Below, in pieces: positions 7,832 to 16,611 of a DNA stretch of 64,000 nt; the stretch's first letter is position 1; each line of letters opens with the position of its first letter. Source of the DNA: Catenulispora sp. EB89 (GTDB lineage Bacteria; Actinomycetota; Actinomycetes; Streptomycetales; Catenulisporaceae); contig NZ_JBGCCU010000003.1 of NCBI RefSeq assembly GCF_041261445.1, positions 434,001-498,000 on the forward strand. The letters run 5' to 3'. Made by a program: the position numbers and the translations under genes. Below the pieces are notes generated by a model that worked only from the letters and a program-made list of their open reading frames with translations, ran no database searches and was not told the origin of the DNA.

Positions 7832-9964
7832 TCAGCCGGTGGACGAGCTCGTCGCCGTCGACCGGTGCGAGGCCCGGTCGTTGCTGGACTTGGTCCCGTC
7901 CGTCGGCCCGCCGCCGGTCGCCGCGTCCGTCCCGGTGCCGGTCCCGGTCGCCGTCCCGGACCCGCTCGGCGTCGTCGGCTGGTCGGCCGGCACCTGCCCG
8001 ATCTGCGTCCAGTCCGTCCCCAGCACCACCCGGGCGTCGGTGAGCGTCGTGTCGAACGGCGTGACCCGCACCGCGCTGTCCGGCAGCCCGAGCGCCAGCG
8101 CGACCTGCCGGCCCAGCGACATGGCGTCCTGGTTCGGCACCGTCACGTACGTGTTCGCCGTCTGCTGCGCCACGCCCTGGTCCACCGGCGTGTAGCCGCC
8201 GCCGACCAGCTTCGACTCGGCCATCGCGCGGCTGGAGACGGTGTCGGCGCGGCCGGTGGCGTCGGCCACCGAGACCCGCGTCAGCCCGCCGTTGTCCTTG
8301 GCCTTGGACGCGCCGTCCAGCAGGGCCTTGACCACGCCGGAGGCCTTGTCCAGGTCCATCACCCCGGTCCCGTCGGCCCGCAGCGGCAGCGACTGCTCGG
8401 AGAACCGGCTGCCCTGCTCCTCGGCGCCGAGCGCGGTCAGGATCGCGGCCAGCTTGTTGTTGGGCAGCGCCGGGTCCGGGACCGCGGCCAGGCTGTTCAG
8501 CACCGCCGTGGTGGTGCCCGCCTCGTGCGGGATCTTGGCCAGCATGCCCTGCACCACCTGGCCGAACCGGGCCAGCTGCTTGTCCGGCGACTCGCCCTTC
8601 GGGTGGTAGACCGCGTAGTAGGCGGCCTTGTCGCCGGTCATGTCCTGGGTGCCGGCCTGGAAGAGCGGCTTGCCGTTCTGGTCGAGCACCGCCGCGGCCG
8701 AGGCCGGGTCCACGTTGACCGTCACACCGATCAGGTTGTTCAGCAGCGCGGCGAACGTCAGCTCGTCCATCGACCAGACGCCGTCCACGTTCACGCCGAG
8801 CAGCGTGGTCAGCGCGTCCTTGCCGGCCGGCGCGGCGCTCGGCATCGAGCCGCCGAACGGCTGGCTGTCCAGCGCGGCGGACTCCACGCTCAGCTCGGCC
8901 GGGATCAGCAGCGCCGCGCCCCGGCCGGACGGGTCCGTCCGGCCGGCCACCTCGTTCTTGTCCGCGACCAGGACCACGTTGCCGACCGCGTTGCCGTTGC
9001 TGTCCTTGACCTGGAGCAGCACCGTGGTCTGGGTGGCCTTGACGCCGCCGCTGCCATTGAGCAGGAACCACGCCCCGCCGCCGACGACCAGCAGCACCAG
9101 GACCGCGGCCAGCGACATCAGCTGGATCCGGCGGCGCCGGGCCCGCTCGGCCCGGTCGTCGTTGCCGACGAAGTGGAGCCAGTTGGTCAGCTCGCCCTCG
9201 GAGTCGCCGGAGCCGCCGGTGTTGTCGGCGTCCGAGGCGGCCTCGGCCGCGGTCTCGGTGGCGACGACGCGCGCCGGGGCCGGCTCGGGGTCCGGCACGA
9301 AGCCCGCGACCGGCTCCGGCATCGTCGGGAACGCCGACACGCGCGCAGCGGCAGGCTGCTCGTAGGAGGGCTGCTGCGGCGGGAACGGCTGGTAGGAAGG
9401 CGCCTGCTGAGCCTGACCGTAGGGGTCGTACTCGTAAGAAGGCTGCTGCGGCGGCGCCTCGTGCGTGGGCTGCTGCTGCGCAGGCTGCGTGGGCTGGTAG
9501 AAGCCCGAAGAGTCGAGGTTCTGATACTGGGACGGCGCCTCGGGATAACCGGCGTTGCCGTATCCATACGGCTGCGCTTGGTAAGGATCCTGGGTCTGGT
9601 ACTGCTGATACCCGCCCTGTTGATACGGATCTTGCTGGTATTGATCCGTTTGGTACTGCTCCTGGTACTGCTGGCCCGGCGGCTGCTGATACGCGCCGCC
9701 CTGGTAGTAGGAGGGATCCGTGTAGCCGGGGTCCGTGTAACCAGAGTCTGTGTACCCGGAGTACTGGTCGTACGCCGCGGCCTCCTGCTCGGCCTGCTCC
9801 ACGTACTCCGCCGGCCGCTCGTACTCCCCCGATCCGCGCCGCCCGGTGCCGGGGCTCTGCGGGGCCAGATAAGGGTCCTCCGGGGGGCTGTCGGAGCGCC
9901 GCCGTCGGCCGCGCCCTCCCGAGCCCCCGCTCGTCGGCGGATCGTTCTCCCCCGGCCAGCTCAT
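7832..9964 (-). CDS. LCP/LytR-C-type membrane protein with Gln/Tyr-rich cytoplasmic region
   Basis: The 710-residue product has a long cytoplasmic N-terminus. Residues about 50-205 are Gln/Tyr/Pro-rich with repeats such as [10 protein letters not shown] and [16 protein letters not shown]. One transmembrane helix (about 278-303) is followed by an extracytoplasmic region resembling the LytR-CpsA-Psr fold ([36 protein letters not shown]) and a C-terminal LytR_C domain ([21 protein letters not shown]). The usual catalytic IPRDT-like motif reads IPAEL, so wall-polymer transferase activity is doubtful. The tail is Gly/Thr-rich. Its start overlaps the nadD stop by 4 nt. Confidence 0.8.
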   Translation of the reverse strand: MSWPGENDPPTSGGSGGRGRRRRSDSPPEDPYLAPQSPGTGRRGSGEYERPAEYVEQAEQEAAAYDQYSGYTDSGYTDPGYTDPSYYQGGAYQQPPGQQYQEQYQTDQYQQDPYQQGGYQQYQTQDPYQAQPYGYGNAGYPEAPSQYQNLDSSGFYQPTQPAQQQPTHEAPPQQPSYEYDPYGQAQQAPSYQPFPPQQPSYEQPAAARVSAFPTMPEPVAGFVPDPEPAPARVVATETAAEAASDADNTGGSGDSEGELTNWLHFVGNDDRAERARRRRIQLMSLAAVLVLLVVGGGAWFLLNGSGGVKATQTTVLLQVKDSNGNAVGNVVLVADKNEVAGRTDPSGRGAALLIPAELSVESAALDSQPFGGSMPSAAPAGKDALTTLLGVNVDGVWSMDELTFAALLNNLIGVTVNVDPASAAAVLDQNGKPLFQAGTQDMTGDKAAYYAVYHPKGESPDKQLARFGQVVQGMLAKIPHEAGTTTAVLNSLAAVPDPALPNNKLAAILTALGAEEQGSRFSEQSLPLRADGTGVMDLDKASGVVKALLDGASKAKDNGGLTRVSVADATGRADTVSSRAMAESKLVGGGYTPVDQGVAQQTANTYVTVPNQDAMSLGRQVALALGLPDSAVRVTPFDTTLTDARVVLGTDWTQIGQVPADQPTTPSGSGTATGTGTGTDAATGGGPTDGTKSSNDRASHRSTATSSSTG

Positions 9965-10620
9965 GTCGTCCCTGTCCCAGGGGTGTCCCGGTAGAGCCCC
10001 CGCTTGTTGATGTACTGGACGATTCCGTCGGGGACCAGGTACCAGACCGGTTCCCCGTGCCGGACGCGTTCACGGCAGCCGGTGGAGGAGATCGCCATGG
10101 CCGGCACCTCCACCAGCGAGGCCTTCCCCGGCGGCAGCCCCGGGTCGGCCAGCCGGTGGCCCGGCCGGGTGACGCCGATGAAGTGGGCGAGGTCGAACAG
10201 TTCCTCGGGGTCGCGCCAGGAGAAGATCTGCTCCAGGGCGTCGGCGCCGGTGATGAAGAACAGGTCGGTGTCCGGGCCGCGCTCGGCCGACAGCTCCCGC
10301 AGGGTGTCGGTGGTGAAGGTGGGCCCGCCGCGGTCGATGTCCACCCGGCTCACGGAGAACCGGGGGTTCGAGGCGGTGGCGATCACCGTCATCAGATAGC
10401 GGTCCTCGGCCGGGGACACCCGGCGCTCGGACTTCTGCCAGGGTTCACCGGTCGGGACGAACACCACCTCGTCGAGCCCGAACAGGCTCGCGACCTCGCT
10501 GGCCGCGACCAGGTGGCCGTGGTGCACGGGGTCGAAGGTGCCGCCCATGACGCCCAGCCGCGTCCGGCGCCGTCGGGTCGCCCCGGCGGCCTGCGGCTCA
10601 GGCGTCGGATGAGAGGTCAT
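9961..10620 (-). CDS. nadD: nicotinate-nucleotide adenylyltransferase
   Basis: The 219-residue product contains the nucleotidyltransferase signature [15 protein letters not shown] (residues 23-37) and a C-terminal [10 protein letters not shown] segment matching the ISST.IR motif of NadD. It converts nicotinate mononucleotide and ATP to deamido-NAD in NAD synthesis. About 20 basic, Pro-rich residues precede the domain. It is followed by the LCP gene with a 4-nt overlap and then rsfS, the usual order. Confidence 0.96.
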   Translation of the reverse strand: MTSHPTPEPQAAGATRRRRTRLGVMGGTFDPVHHGHLVAASEVASLFGLDEVVFVPTGEPWQKSERRVSPAEDRYLMTVIATASNPRFSVSRVDIDRGGPTFTTDTLRELSAERGPDTDLFFITGADALEQIFSWRDPEELFDLAHFIGVTRPGHRLADPGLPPGKASLVEVPAMAISSTGCRERVRHGEPVWYLVPDGIVQYINKRGLYRDTPGTGTT

Positions 10621-10658
10621 GGCGCGTCACCCTACCCGGTCGGACCGGGGTGGTGGGA

Positions 10659-10829
10659 CTAGCGGTCCTTGTTGAGGCGCGTGGTGACGAACAGCAGGAT
10701 CAGCAGGACGCCGAGGACGATCGCGCCGTTCAGCGGCGGGTTGATGCCGTTGTGCGTCGGCTCGGGCGCCGTCGTGCCCTCGGCGAGGAGGGCGTGCGCG
10801 GCCTGCGTGGCGGTGGAGAATGCGGACAT
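10659..10829 (-). CDS. small single-pass membrane protein
   Basis: The 56-residue product begins MSAFSTATQAAHALLAEG and has one hydrophobic helix, GAIVLGVLLILLFVTTRL, ending in a basic tail (NKDR). Small proteins with this layout are found upstream of nadD in other actinobacteria from memory. Function is unknown. ATG 10829 is preferred to the upstream ATG 10841. Confidence 0.7.
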   Translation of the reverse strand: MSAFSTATQAAHALLAEGTTAPEPTHNGINPPLNGAIVLGVLLILLFVTTRLNKDR

Positions 10830-10931
10830 GGACGTCAGCATAGGGGGTCAGCCGTACCGGAATCCCGGCAGGGTGCCCGCTGCGGCGGGCACCGTCAGCC
10901 GCGCGGGCTACTCCCCCGGCCGGCGCCCCGG

Positions 10932-11105
10932 CTACTCGCCCTCGGAGTCGTGGTTCCGGTAGCCGCGCAGACACGCCCAGGCGAGCAGTACGACGGTGAT
11001 CACCGTGCCCAGCACGAACCACCGCAGCCAGCCCGCGGTGTGGGGCGCCGTGTTCTGGGGGAACGGGCTGGGGTCCGCCAGATAGATCGAGTGAAGGACA
11101 CGCAT
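10932..11105 (-). CDS. small single-pass membrane protein
   Basis: The 57-residue product begins MRVLHSIYLADPSPF, with one membrane helix (WFVLGTVITVVLLAWACL) and a charged tail ending DSEGE. It is divergent from the M48 protease gene and is the first gene of the apparent nadD unit. GTG 11114 is an alternative start. Function is unknown. Confidence 0.6.
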   Translation of the reverse strand: MRVLHSIYLADPSPFPQNTAPHTAGWLRWFVLGTVITVVLLAWACLRGYRNHDSEGE

Positions 11106-11255
11106 GGCGTCCACAGTACGCCGGGCCCCCGGGGAACCTCCCAGCAGGTCCGGACGTCCCTATCTTGAGAGCTCCACCGGCGGTCACGGGAACGCCCCGC
11201 GAGGGCTGTGCCGGGTCTACTGTGAGCTATAGAGACGTCTACAAGGGGGTTCCCG

Positions 11256-12335
11256 ATGCCGGATCGCGAAGGTTCTGAGAACACGCCGGACCGGAGCCGG
11301 AAGCGTTTCCCGGGCATCAGCTCCCGGGCATACGAGCATCCCGCGGACCGCACGGCACTGGTCGCGCTGCGCAAGGTCGACGGCTTCGACATGCTGCTGC
11401 GCAAGCTGTCCGGCTTCATCGACGAACGCAAGATCCGGCTGTCCCTGCTGGCCGACGGCGTCAAGGTCGGCGACCTGCAGTTCCCGCGCCTGCAGACGAT
11501 GCTGGAGGACGCCGTCGACGTCCTGGACATCGGCTTCATGCCGGAGATGTACGTCGTCCAGAACCCGGTCCCGAACGCCTTCACCATCGGCATGGACCGC
11601 CCGACGATCGTCCTGACGACCGGCCTGTACGAGCTGATGGACGAAGAGGAGATGCGCTTCGTCGTCGGCCACGAGGCCGGCCACGTCCTGTCCGGCCACG
11701 CGGTCTACCGCACGATGCTGTTCTGGCTGACCAACTTCGCCACCAAGCTGTCCTGGATGCCCATCGGCAAGTGGGGCATCGACATGTTCATCAACGCCCT
11801 GCTGGAGTGGTTCCGCAAGGCCGAACTGTCCTGCGACCGCGCCGGCCTGCTGGTCGAACAGGACCTGGACGCCGCCATGCGCTCCCTGATGAAGCTCGCC
11901 GGCGGCTCCCATCTGGCGGAGATGAACCCGGTCGCCTTCCTGGAGCAGGCCCGCGAGCACGAAGGCGGCGGCGGCCTGCGCGAATCGATACTGAAGCTGG
12001 TGAGCCTGCGCGAACGCACCCACCCCTACACCTCGATCCGCGCCCTGGAACTGACCCGCTGGGTCGAGTCCGGCGACTACCAGCGCGTCATGTCCGGCGA
12101 CTACCCGCGCCGCGAGGACGACCCGCAGGCCAGCGTCCGCGAGGAGGCCCGCGCCGCGGCGAACCAGTACAAGGAGAACTTCGAGCGGACCACCGACCCG
12201 CTGCTGACGAAGGTGCGCGGCTTCGCCGACGAGGTGGCCGGGGTCGGGAGCCGGCTCGGCGAGACGATGTACCGCAAGTGGGGCCCGGGGCGCGGGGAGG
12301 GCGACAGCGTGCCGGATGAGGGCGCTGAGGGCTGA
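11256..12335 (+). CDS. M48 family metallopeptidase
   Basis: The 359-residue product carries the zinc-binding HEAGH at 139-143 with a third-ligand candidate in KAELSCDRAG (E190/D194). Two hydrophobic stretches (about 151-162 and 174-184) flank the active-site region, a layout seen in actinobacterial M48 proteins related to HtpX. No signal peptide is present. AAGGGGG at 11240-11246 is a good ribosome site for ATG 11256. Role: membrane-associated or cytoplasmic proteolysis, substrate unknown. Confidence 0.9.
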   Translation: MPDREGSENTPDRSRKRFPGISSRAYEHPADRTALVALRKVDGFDMLLRKLSGFIDERKIRLSLLADGVKVGDLQFPRLQTMLEDAVDVLDIGFMPEMYVVQNPVPNAFTIGMDRPTIVLTTGLYELMDEEEMRFVVGHEAGHVLSGHAVYRTMLFWLTNFATKLSWMPIGKWGIDMFINALLEWFRKAELSCDRAGLLVEQDLDAAMRSLMKLAGGSHLAEMNPVAFLEQAREHEGGGGLRESILKLVSLRERTHPYTSIRALELTRWVESGDYQRVMSGDYPRREDDPQASVREEARAAANQYKENFERTTDPLLTKVRGFADEVAGVGSRLGETMYRKWGPGRGEGDSVPDEGAEG

Positions 12336-12364
12336 GGCGCTGAAGTCTGAGGCGCTGAGCTGAG
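12335..12364. repeat. short degenerate repeat after M48 gene
   Basis: TGAGGCGCTGA recurs at about 12333-12361 with small changes (GAGGCGCTGAAGTCTGAGGCGCTGAGCTGAGC), beginning at the stop codon of the protease gene. It lies directly before the terminator hairpin. Confidence 0.6.
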
Positions 12365-12376
12365 CGACAAGGCGGG

Positions 12377-12407
12377 CGGCCCCGGTTCCCGGTGGGAATC
12401 GGGGCCG
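12377..12407. terminator. bidirectional hairpin terminator
   Basis: A 14-bp stem (CGGCCCCGGTTCCC with GGGAATCGGGGCCG, one G-T pair) closes on a 3-nt loop, GGT. It lies between the convergent M48 gene and the 184-residue membrane protein gene and can serve both. Confidence 0.8.
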
Positions 12408-12451
12408 CTTCGTCGTGCGGACGGTCGGCGACGAGGCGCCGCCGCCGCGAA

Positions 12452-13006
12452 TCAGACGCCTTGCCCGTCCTCCGGCGCGAGCATCACCAACTGGTAATCC
12501 CGCCCCGACACCGAGAAGCGCACCGCGTCCTGCCCCGACGCCGAGACCGACGTACTCGCGCTGCTGGTACTCCCCGATCCCCCGGGCGTCCCCGATGCCG
12601 GGGGCACGTTCGGGTTCCGGTCGTTCCCGGCCTTCGACGACGAGAACAGCCGAGGCACGCCGATGATCGCCGACGTCACCAGCGCGGCCAGCACCACCCA
12701 GGCCACGTTCCGGCGCCAGCGCCGGCGGCGGCTGGTGCCGTAGTCGATCGGGACGCTCTTGTCCCGGGCCGGGGCCGGGACCTCGCTGAGGTCGGTCGGC
12801 GTGCCGTCGGTGCGCCAGCCGCCGTCGTGGGGGCGCTGTCTGCGCCACTTCTCGCTCAGCTCGCGCTGGCGGGCCGAAGGCTCCTTGTAGGTCGCGGTCT
12901 TCGTGGACTCCTTGGTGAAGGAGCGCTCGAACTCAGCCCACTCCCGCTCGGAGAGTATCGGCGCGTCACCAGGGTCCTCGGCGTTCTGGTTCTTGTCCTC
13001 GGCCAC
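12452..13006 (-). CDS. hypothetical single-pass membrane protein
   Basis: Starting at GTG 13006 gives 184 residues (VAEDKNQNAEDPGD...); an alternative start at 13036 adds ten. The first ~95 residues are charged and cytoplasmic, with a SEREWAEFERSFTKES helix. An Arg-rich RRRRWRRN stretch precedes one membrane helix (VAWVVLAALVTSAIIGV), and a Ser/Gly/Thr-rich extracytoplasmic region ends in FSVSGRDYQLVMLAPE. Similar proteins sit next to proA in streptomycetes from memory. No function is known. Confidence 0.72.
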   Translation of the reverse strand: MAEDKNQNAEDPGDAPILSEREWAEFERSFTKESTKTATYKEPSARQRELSEKWRRQRPHDGGWRTDGTPTDLSEVPAPARDKSVPIDYGTSRRRRWRRNVAWVVLAALVTSAIIGVPRLFSSSKAGNDRNPNVPPASGTPGGSGSTSSASTSVSASGQDAVRFSVSGRDYQLVMLAPEDGQGV

Positions 13007-13167
13007 GGACGGCCTTCCCCAACCCAGCTCAGGCACGGCCCACTTCCCCCGGACCGCGACACGGACATGATGGGCGAAAGGCTACTTGATCCGGCCCCGT
13101 TGCACACCTGATTCAGTGCCCGGCTGCACGGACCGCTCCCGGATCCGGCGGGCGCGGCGCACGCCGG

Positions 13168-14427
13168 TCACTCCCGGATCTGGCCGTCGCCGGTCATGAG
13201 GTACTTCGTCGACGTCAGCTCCGGCAGCCCCATCGGGCCGCGCGCGTGGGTCTTCTGCGTCGAGATGCCGATCTCCGCCCCGAAGCCGAACTCGCCGCCG
13301 TCGGTGAAGCGCGTGGAGACGTTCACGCCGACCGCCGCCGCGTCCACCCGCAGCTGGAACGCCCGGGCCGCGTTCAGGTCGCGGGTGACGATCACGTCGG
13401 TGTGCCCGGTGTTGTAGGCGTTGACGTGGTCGATCGCGGCGTCCACCGAGTCCACGACCGCCGCCGACAGGTCCAGCGACTCGTACTCGGCCGCGAAGTC
13501 CTCCTCGGTGGCCGGCACGACGGCCGCGGAGAAGGCCGCGACCCGCTTGTCCCCGTGCACCGTGACACCGTGCTCCGCCAGCGCGGCGAGCGCCTTCGGC
13601 AGGAACGCCTCGGCGGCGTCGGCGTGCACGAGGAGCGACTCGGCGGCGTTGCAGACGCTGTAGCGCTGCGTCTTGGCGTTGATCAGGATGCTCAGCGCCT
13701 GGTCGAGGTCGGCGGAGGCGTCGACGTAGACGTGGCAGTTGCCGGTCCCGGTCTCGATCACCGGGACCCGCGCGTTGTCCACCACCGACCGGATCAGCGA
13801 GGCGCCGCCGCGCGGGATGAGCACGTCGACCAGCCCGCGCGCGTTCATCAGGTGCGTCACGGCCTCGTGCGAGTCGCCGGGCACCAGCTGGACGGCGTCG
13901 GCCGGGAAGCCGGAGGCGACCAGCGCGTCGCGCATCACGGCGACCAGCACGGTGTTGGAGTCCTTGGCGGAGCTGGACCCGCGCAGCAGCGCGGCGTTGC
14001 CGGACTTCAGGCAGATGCCGGCGGCGTCCACGGTGACGTTGGGCCGCGCCTCGTAGATGATGCCGACCACGCCGAGCGGCACCCGCACCTGCCGCAGCTC
14101 GATGCCGTTGGGCAGCACGCCGCCGCGCACGCTCTCGCCGACCGGGTCGGGCAGCGAGGCGAGCTGGCGCAGCGCCTCGGCGATGGCGGCGACGCGCGCG
14201 CCGGTGAGGGTGAGCCGGTCGATGTACCCGGCCGCCGAGCCCCCCTCCCGCGCACGCTCGGTGTCGCGGCCGTTGGCCTCGACGATCTCGGCGGTGCGGG
14301 CGACGAGCGCGTCGGCCATGGCGTGCAGGGCCGCGTCCTTCTGGCCCCGCGGTCGCTGGGCCAGGTCGGCGGCGGCCTTCTTGGCCCGGCGGGCGGCGTC
14401 CAGGACTTCGGTCTGCAGGTCCGTCAT
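13168..14427 (-). CDS. proA: gamma-glutamyl phosphate reductase
   Basis: The 419-residue product is a standard Pro[23 protein letters not shown] in the cofactor region, the catalytic cysteine in [11 protein letters not shown], and the C-terminal [23 protein letters not shown]. It reduces L-glutamyl 5-phosphate to glutamate semialdehyde with NADPH, the second step of proline synthesis. proB lies 3.4 kb away rather than next door, with the SnoaL/MerR and sigma genes between. Confidence 0.97.
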   Translation of the reverse strand: MTDLQTEVLDAARRAKKAAADLAQRPRGQKDAALHAMADALVARTAEIVEANGRDTERAREGGSAAGYIDRLTLTGARVAAIAEALRQLASLPDPVGESVRGGVLPNGIELRQVRVPLGVVGIIYEARPNVTVDAAGICLKSGNAALLRGSSSAKDSNTVLVAVMRDALVASGFPADAVQLVPGDSHEAVTHLMNARGLVDVLIPRGGASLIRSVVDNARVPVIETGTGNCHVYVDASADLDQALSILINAKTQRYSVCNAAESLLVHADAAEAFLPKALAALAEHGVTVHGDKRVAAFSAAVVPATEEDFAAEYESLDLSAAVVDSVDAAIDHVNAYNTGHTDVIVTRDLNAARAFQLRVDAAAVGVNVSTRFTDGGEFGFGAEIGISTQKTHARGPMGLPELTSTKYLMTGDGQIRE

Positions 14428-14479
14428 GGGTCCAGCCTAGGCCGAGCGGGGGCGGTCCCGAGAGGATTTCGCCTGTCGA

Positions 14480-14570
14480 GACGCCCCGCCGGCCCCGGCC
14501 GATCCCGGTTCGGCTCCGGCCGGTCCAGGTTCGGTCCCGGCCGGTCCAGGTCGATTTCGGTCGACCCCGG
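14480..14570. repeat. imperfect tandem repeat downstream of SnoaL gene
   Basis: Imperfect ~20-bp units of GGTTCGGTCCCGGCCGGTCCA type run through this interval (14511, 14531 and 14551 region), directly after the SnoaL-like stop codon. No open frame across it is convincing. Confidence 0.55.
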
Positions 14571-15011
14571 TCACGCCGCCAGCGGCTGGACCGTCAGCTG
14601 GTAGTCCTCGCGGACCCGGCCGTCCTCGTCCAGCACCAGGAACACCCGAGCCGACCAGGCGGTCTCGCCGGCGTCCGGGCCCTGCGCGCGGTCCAGCCGG
14701 ATGGTGAAGGAGACGACGTCGCCGTGCACCGCGACGTCCTCGCCGCCGACGGCGGTGTAGGCGGCGTTCGCGACGAAGGCCTCGTAGGCCTCGGCGACCC
14801 GCTCGACGAGCGCGGGGCGGCCGAAGTACTGCCGCCCCTCGATGTACTCGATGCCGCGGTCCGACCACAGTTCCTCGACGGCCTTGGCCCGGTCGGCCGG
14901 ATCGCCGACGGACCAGACCGCGAGATAGCGGTCGACGACGGTCTGGATCTCGGTGGTGAGGTTCGCGATGGTGTTCTGGATGGTGTTCTTGGTGGAGTTC
15001 GTCATGGCCAT
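14571..15011 (-). CDS. SnoaL-like/nuclear transport factor 2-fold protein
   Basis: The 146-residue product (MAMTNSTKNTIQ...) has the NTF2-like pattern: an N-terminal helix, VDRYLAVWSVGDPADRAKAVEELWSD, then YFGRPALVERVAEAYEAF and beta strands with FTIRLDRA and ARVFLVLDEDGRVRE. Such proteins act as small isomerases, hydrolases or ligand-binding proteins; the reaction is not assignable. It is divergent from a MerR-type regulator and its promoter has MerR architecture. The predicted transcription start coincides with the second ATG at 15005, so that may be the true leaderless start. Confidence 0.82.
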   Translation of the reverse strand: MAMTNSTKNTIQNTIANLTTEIQTVVDRYLAVWSVGDPADRAKAVEELWSDRGIEYIEGRQYFGRPALVERVAEAYEAFVANAAYTAVGGEDVAVHGDVVSFTIRLDRAQGPDAGETAWSARVFLVLDEDGRVREDYQLTVQPLAA

Positions 15012-15012
15012 G

Positions 15013-15043
15013 ACTCTCGGTCCGCCGGTCACCGGAGGGTCAA
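15013..15043 (-). promoter_or_regulatory. MerR-type promoter and operator for the SnoaL-like gene
   Basis: Reading the minus strand, TTGACC (15043-15038) and GAGAGT (15018-15013) form -35 and -10 elements separated by 19 bp, the over-long spacer typical of MerR-activated promoters. A 17-bp dyad, CCTCCGGTGACCGGCGG (15038-15022, one mismatched pair), fills the spacer. The expected start site falls on the ATG at 15005. Confidence 0.65.
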
Positions 15044-15095
15044 GCACCGCGAACCGACAAGACTCTCCGGTAGGGGGAGGCCCCACAATCGGACC

Positions 15096-15920
15096 ATGTC
15101 CTTGTTCCTGTCGATCGGCGACTTCTCGCGCGCCACCCACCTGACCGTCAAGACGCTCCGGCACTACCACGACGTCGGACTGCTGGAGCCGGCCGAGATC
15201 GATCCCGCCACCGGCTACCGGCGGTACTCCACCGCGCAGATCCCCGCCGCGCAGGTGATCCGGCGGTTCCGGGAACTGGGGATGCCGCTGGAGGAGATCC
15301 GGACGGTGATGGACGCCCCCGACGTGGACACCCGGAACCGGCACATCGCCGCGCACCTGAACCGGCTGGAGGCGGAACTGGGGCGGACGCAGCGCGCGGT
15401 GTCCTCGCTGCGGGACCTGCTGGCGCCCGGCGCGACCGCCGCCGTCCCGGACATCACGCTGCGCGAGGCCCCGGCCGTCCAGGCGGCGGCGGTCACCGAC
15501 ACCGTGGCGATCGACGACGGCACCGCGTGGATGCAGGGCGCGCTGGGCGAGCTCTACGCCACGGTCGCCGGGCAGAACCTGACCCCGACCGGCCCGGCCG
15601 GAGGCCTGTTCACCGACGCCGTGTTCACCGAGCACCTGGGCGAGGTGACCATCTTCGTCCCCTGCGAAGGCCCGGTCCGCGCCCTGGGCCGGGTCCGGCC
15701 CCTGACCGTGCCGGCGGCGGAGCTGGCGATCATCGAGCACACCGGGCCGCCGATCGAGTCCGACCGGGCCTACGGAGCCCTGGCGCGGTACGTCGAGCGC
15801 CACGCGCTGGCCGTCCAGGGCCCGATCCGCGAGTACTACCTCGTCGGGCAGCACGACACGCCGGACAAGGCCCGGTGGCGCACCGAGGTGTGCTGGCCGG
15901 TGTTCCGGGTCGGGAGCTGA
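15096..15920 (+). CDS. MerR family transcriptional regulator with GyrI-like effector domain
   Basis: The 274-residue product has an N-terminal MerR helix-turn-helix (FLSIGDFSRATHLTVKTLRHYHDVGLLEPAEID, residues 3-36, with GYRRYS wing), a dimerisation helix (about 75-110), and a C-terminal GyrI/AraC-type effector-binding domain (about 112-272). It resembles BltR/TipA-class drug sensors. GGGGGAGG precedes the start at 15 nt. The divergent SnoaL-like gene carries a matching operator and is the likely target. Confidence 0.92.
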   Translation: MSLFLSIGDFSRATHLTVKTLRHYHDVGLLEPAEIDPATGYRRYSTAQIPAAQVIRRFRELGMPLEEIRTVMDAPDVDTRNRHIAAHLNRLEAELGRTQRAVSSLRDLLAPGATAAVPDITLREAPAVQAAAVTDTVAIDDGTAWMQGALGELYATVAGQNLTPTGPAGGLFTDAVFTEHLGEVTIFVPCEGPVRALGRVRPLTVPAAELAIIEHTGPPIESDRAYGALARYVERHALAVQGPIREYYLVGQHDTPDKARWRTEVCWPVFRVGS

Positions 15921-16092
15921 CAGAGCGCTGCGCTGATCGAGCGCCCGAGCGCCGCGAAATCGCAGCGGTCCGCAGGCAACCGAACCCCCGGCCGCCCCAG
16001 TCAGGAGGGTGTCAGCGAGCGGGGCCGACCGGCACCGCTCCCCACCCAGCCGCCTGTCCGGGCCGGCACAACGCGCGAGGAGTGCGAGCCTG

Positions 16093-16611
16093 ATGGCGAA
16101 ACCCGACCGCGACGCGGAGTTCACGGAGTACCTCAAGGCCCGCTCGGCCTGGCTGACCCGCGTCGGCTACCTGCTGTGCGGGGACTGGCACCGGGCCGAC
16201 GACCTGGCGCAGAACGCCGCCGTGCGGCTGTACCGGCACTGGGGCCGGGCCTCCCGCGCCGACAGCGTCGACGCCTACGCGCGCCGGATCCTGGTCAACG
16301 TCTACCTCGACGAGCGGCAGTCCGGCTGGTCGCGCTTCACGTTCCTGCACCGCGGCCCGATCGAGCGGGAGGCGCCGACACTCGACGCCGACGCCTCCCT
16401 CGATCTGCGCGCGGCGCTGGCCCGGCTGGCACCGCGGCAGCGGGCGGCCGTGGTGCTGCGCTACTACTGCGACTTGTCGGTCGAGGAGGCGGCCGAGATT
16501 CTGGGCTGCTCCACCGGCACCGTCAAGAGCCAGACAGCGCGAGCGCTGGCCAGGCTGCGAGTGCTGTTGGCCCCCGCGGCGGCTATCGAACTCGAAGGGA
16601 TCACCCGATGA
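16093..16611 (+). CDS. SigE-family ECF RNA polymerase sigma factor
   Basis: The 172-residue product has sigma region 2 (YLLCGDWHRADDLAQNAAVRLYRHW) and region 4 (LAPRQRAAVVLRYYCDLSVEEAAEILGCSTGTVKSQTARALARLR) without extra C-terminal domains, typical of the actinobacterial SigE group. GAGGAG at 16077-16082 supports ATG 16093. It overlaps the next gene by 4 nt, pairing it with a membrane protein that may be its anti-sigma partner. The upstream sequence holds an AACCGAAC-like element near 15979 that could be an autoregulated -35, but this is weak. Confidence 0.93.
   Translation: MAKPDRDAEFTEYLKARSAWLTRVGYLLCGDWHRADDLAQNAAVRLYRHWGRASRADSVDAYARRILVNVYLDERQSGWSRFTFLHRGPIEREAPTLDADASLDLRAALARLAPRQRAAVVLRYYCDLSVEEAAEILGCSTGTVKSQTARALARLRVLLAPAAAIELEGITR

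Noticed and set aside
11217-12848. Open frame of 543 codons on the minus strand opposite the M48 gene
   Set aside because: The M48 protein has HEAGH and a good ribosome site; the minus frame has none and covers a terminator.
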